Positions 6,634 to 7,402 of a stretch of DNA of 7,402 nt are shown here, one piece after another; the first letter of the stretch is position 1, and each line of letters starts with the position of its first letter. A program made the translations under genes and the position numbers. Below the pieces are notes generated by a model. The model made no database searches and had not been told where the DNA came from. It was given only the letters and a program-made list of their open reading frames with translations. This DNA comes from Methanomicrobiales archaeon (GTDB taxonomy: Archaea; Halobacteriota; Methanomicrobia; Methanomicrobiales; Methanoculleaceae). The stretch is from the NCBI GenBank assembly GCA_012521035.1, contig JAAYND010000028.1, positions 1-7,402 on the forward strand, read 5' to 3'.

Positions 6634-7137
6634 CTATGGTCCCTCGTAAGCCTCCATGGCGATACCCGCAAACTCCTCGCCTGAGAGGTCAAACGCTTCC
6701 CGGACCCTGGCGATGCCCGCCGGATCGCCCAGTTTCAGCAGGGCGGCGGCGGTCAGGCACCGGCAGCATTCGGACCGGTGGCTATCCTGGAGCACGGTGA
6801 CCAGTGGATCGACCACCCCGGGGTCACCGATCTCGCCGAGCGCCCAGACCGCCGGGTTTGTGATCCCATCCTCCGCGGTCCGTATGATCTCTATAAGCGG
6901 TTCCATTGCACCGTTGCCTATCCTGGCGAGCGCCATCGCCACGGTCCAGCGGGCATCATCATCGACCGCAGTCAGGGCCTGCATGAGTGGCCCGACGGCA
7001 GGCGCCCCTATATCCCCGATGGCTTTGATCGCCCGCAGACCGGTGTAGGTATCCCCGGTGAGCATGACGTGCATGAGCTCCCGGACTTCCGTAGGGGTCT
7101 CCTCTCCCTCTCTCTTCGTCTGTATGATCTCCTGCAT
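6634..7137 (-). CDS. Small HEAT-repeat protein
   Basis: A 167-residue soluble protein built from about four HEAT-type (PBS-lyase HEAT-like) helical repeats: near residues 29-57, 59-88, 90-118 and 120-149. The shared patterns are A..IG.IG....V.PL, A.ALARIG....EPLI, AVWALGEIGDPGVVDPL and AAALLKLGDPAGI. Such proteins are usually scaffolds for protein-protein contact, with no activity of their own; some relatives act in chromophore or cofactor attachment. The partner is unknown. A Cys cluster ECCRC (Cys124, 125 and 127) in the last repeat is unusual for the fold. The ATG at 7137 is chosen because AGGAGGTGA lies four bases before it; a TTG at 7158 would place that site inside the gene. An IS-type element begins directly behind its promoter. 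Confidence 0.88.
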   Translation of the reverse strand: MQEIIQTKREGEETPTEVRELMHVMLTGDTYTGLRAIKAIGDIGAPAVGPLMQALTAVDDDARWTVAMALARIGNGAMEPLIEIIRTAEDGITNPAVWALGEIGDPGVVDPLVTVLQDSHRSECCRCLTAAALLKLGDPAGIARVREAFDLSGEEFAGIAMEAYEGP

Positions 7138-7141
7138 CTCT

Positions 7142-7150
7142 TCACCTCCT
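7142..7150 (-). promoter_or_regulatory. Strong ribosome-binding site that fixes the HEAT-protein start
   Basis: The minus strand reads AGGAGGTGA, fully complementary to the 3' end of archaeal 16S rRNA, four bases before the ATG at 7137. It is the best such site in the window and decides against the upstream TTG. Confidence 0.85.
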
Positions 7151-7178
7151 TTTTGCAAGAGACGGAATGCCCCGGAGC

Positions 7179-7186
7179 TACAATAA
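7179..7186 (-). promoter_or_regulatory. TATA-like box of the HEAT-repeat gene
   Basis: The minus strand reads TTATTGTA, preceded by the BRE-like CGTAAAGG (7195-7188). A start near 7157 would leave about 20 bases before the ATG. The upstream edge of this promoter coincides with the proposed left end of the IS element. Confidence 0.4.
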
Positions 7187-7212
7187 GCCTTTACGAAAAT
7201 CCCGGCAGAAGG

Positions 7213-7232
7213 CCCCCTACTTCAGTGGGGGG
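7213..7232 (+). repeat. Subterminal hairpin of the IS element
   Basis: CCCCCTACT (7213-7221) pairs with AGTGGGGGG (7224-7232) through a nine-pair stem containing one G-U pair and a minimal apex of TTCA. CGGCA (7203-7207) can also pair with TGCCG (7238-7242) outside it, extending the structure. TGCCG can alternatively pair with the second CGGCA (7248-7252). Hairpins of this C-rich, ACTTTAGT-like form are typical of IS200/IS605 ends, where TnpA recognises them. Confidence 0.65.
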
Positions 7233-7254
7233 ATGAATGCCGCCTTTCGGCAGA

Positions 7255-7262
7255 TTTAATTA
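7255..7262 (+). promoter_or_regulatory. TATA box of tnpB
   Basis: TTTAATTA fits the archaeal box A pattern well. Its centre lies about 28 bases before the ATG at 7287, so transcription should begin at or within a few bases of the start codon. Confidence 0.5.
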
Positions 7263-7286
7263 TGTTGAGGGAGACACGATGTACCA

Positions 7287-7402
7287 ATGCGTAAATCGTA
7301 TCGCTACCGGATTTATCCCACAAAATCTCAACTCTCTCTGCTCGAACAGACGCTTGAGACTTGTCGGGAGGTCTATAACGATACACTCGCATTGCGGAAG
7401 GA
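7287..7402 (+). CDS. tnpB: RNA-guided endonuclease TnpB / OrfB of IS200/IS605 family, N-terminal fragment
   Basis: The first 38 codons are visible before the right edge. The translation opens MRKSYRYRIYPTKSQ, continues LSLLEQTLETCREVYND and ends TLALRK. This is the typical N-terminal helix-turn-helix lead of OrfB/TnpB proteins (Y-YR-YPT, then LL--TL--CR-VYN). Full-length relatives are about 350-420 residues with a RuvC-like nuclease core and a zinc finger, none of which is visible here. TnpB proteins are known to be guided by an RNA made from the element's right end and to help keep the transposon at its donor site. The frame is closed by TGA at 7266-7268 and 7287 is the only usable start. 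Whether the gene is intact cannot be judged. Confidence 0.88.
   Translation, partial: MRKSYRYRIYPTKSQLSLLEQTLETCREVYNDTLALRK

Larger units (their letters stand above)
7195..7402 (+). mobile_element. Left end of an IS200/IS605-family (IS1341/TnpB-type) element, truncated by window edge
   Basis: The segment combines a subterminal hairpin (7213-7232) with the N-terminus of tnpB, the layout of IS200/IS605 single-strand transposons. TTAC at 7191-7194 precedes the hairpin by under 20 bases and resembles the left target tetranucleotide known from IS608, so the boundary is placed after it. This exact boundary is a guess. No tnpA lies within the window, so the element may be a TnpB-only (IS1341-like) type that depends on a transposase elsewhere, or tnpA may lie beyond the edge. 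The tnpB start has lower GC than the flanking genes, in line with horizontal acquisition. Confidence 0.6.

Overview
The window looks like chromosomal DNA of a GC-rich euryarchaeon, most likely a methanogen of the Methanomicrobiales (Methanoculleus-like). This rests on the archaeal-style AT-rich boxes upstream of genes, GGTGA/GGAGGTGA ribosome-binding sites complementary to the archaeal 16S 3' end, strong GC bias at third codon positions, and the protein repertoire: a DUF3417-type alpha-glucan phosphorylase, short exported proteins of unknown function, a HEAT-repeat protein and an IS200/IS605-type TnpB. The taxonomic call is an inference, because no rRNA or methanogenesis gene is present.

Left part (1-835, minus strand): the start of an ABC-2-type permease, cut by the window edge, overlaps the end of its ATP-binding partner. 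Together they form an ABC exporter operon read leftwards from a promoter near 880. A 338-350-base non-coding stretch follows, with two inverted repeats and a repeated motif just in front of the next gene.

Centre (1183-5932, plus strand): a glycogen/maltodextrin phosphorylase (glgP-type) is followed after 17 bases by a TauE/SafE-family membrane permease. After a short gap with a hairpin, a T-run and a new promoter-like box, there is a tightly overlapping pair. Its first gene encodes a membrane-anchored transglutaminase-like protein with a Cys-His-acidic triad, and its second an unrecognised single-pass membrane protein. Both products should face the outside of the cell.

Right part (5929-7137, minus strand): a predicted lipoprotein converges on the previous operon, and the stop codons of the two genes physically overlap. 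Upstream of it lies a small HEAT-repeat protein with a near-perfect ribosome-binding site.

Right edge (about 7195-7402): the left end of an IS200/IS605-family element, with a subterminal hairpin and the first 38 codons of tnpB (OrfB, the ancestor-like relative of Cas12). It begins directly behind the putative promoter of the HEAT-repeat gene. This is the only mobile DNA seen. No CRISPR array, tRNA or rRNA was found. Most of the window is ordinary core-type chromosome. The IS end, the transglutaminase-like gene pair and the structured intergenic region are the parts most worth a second look.
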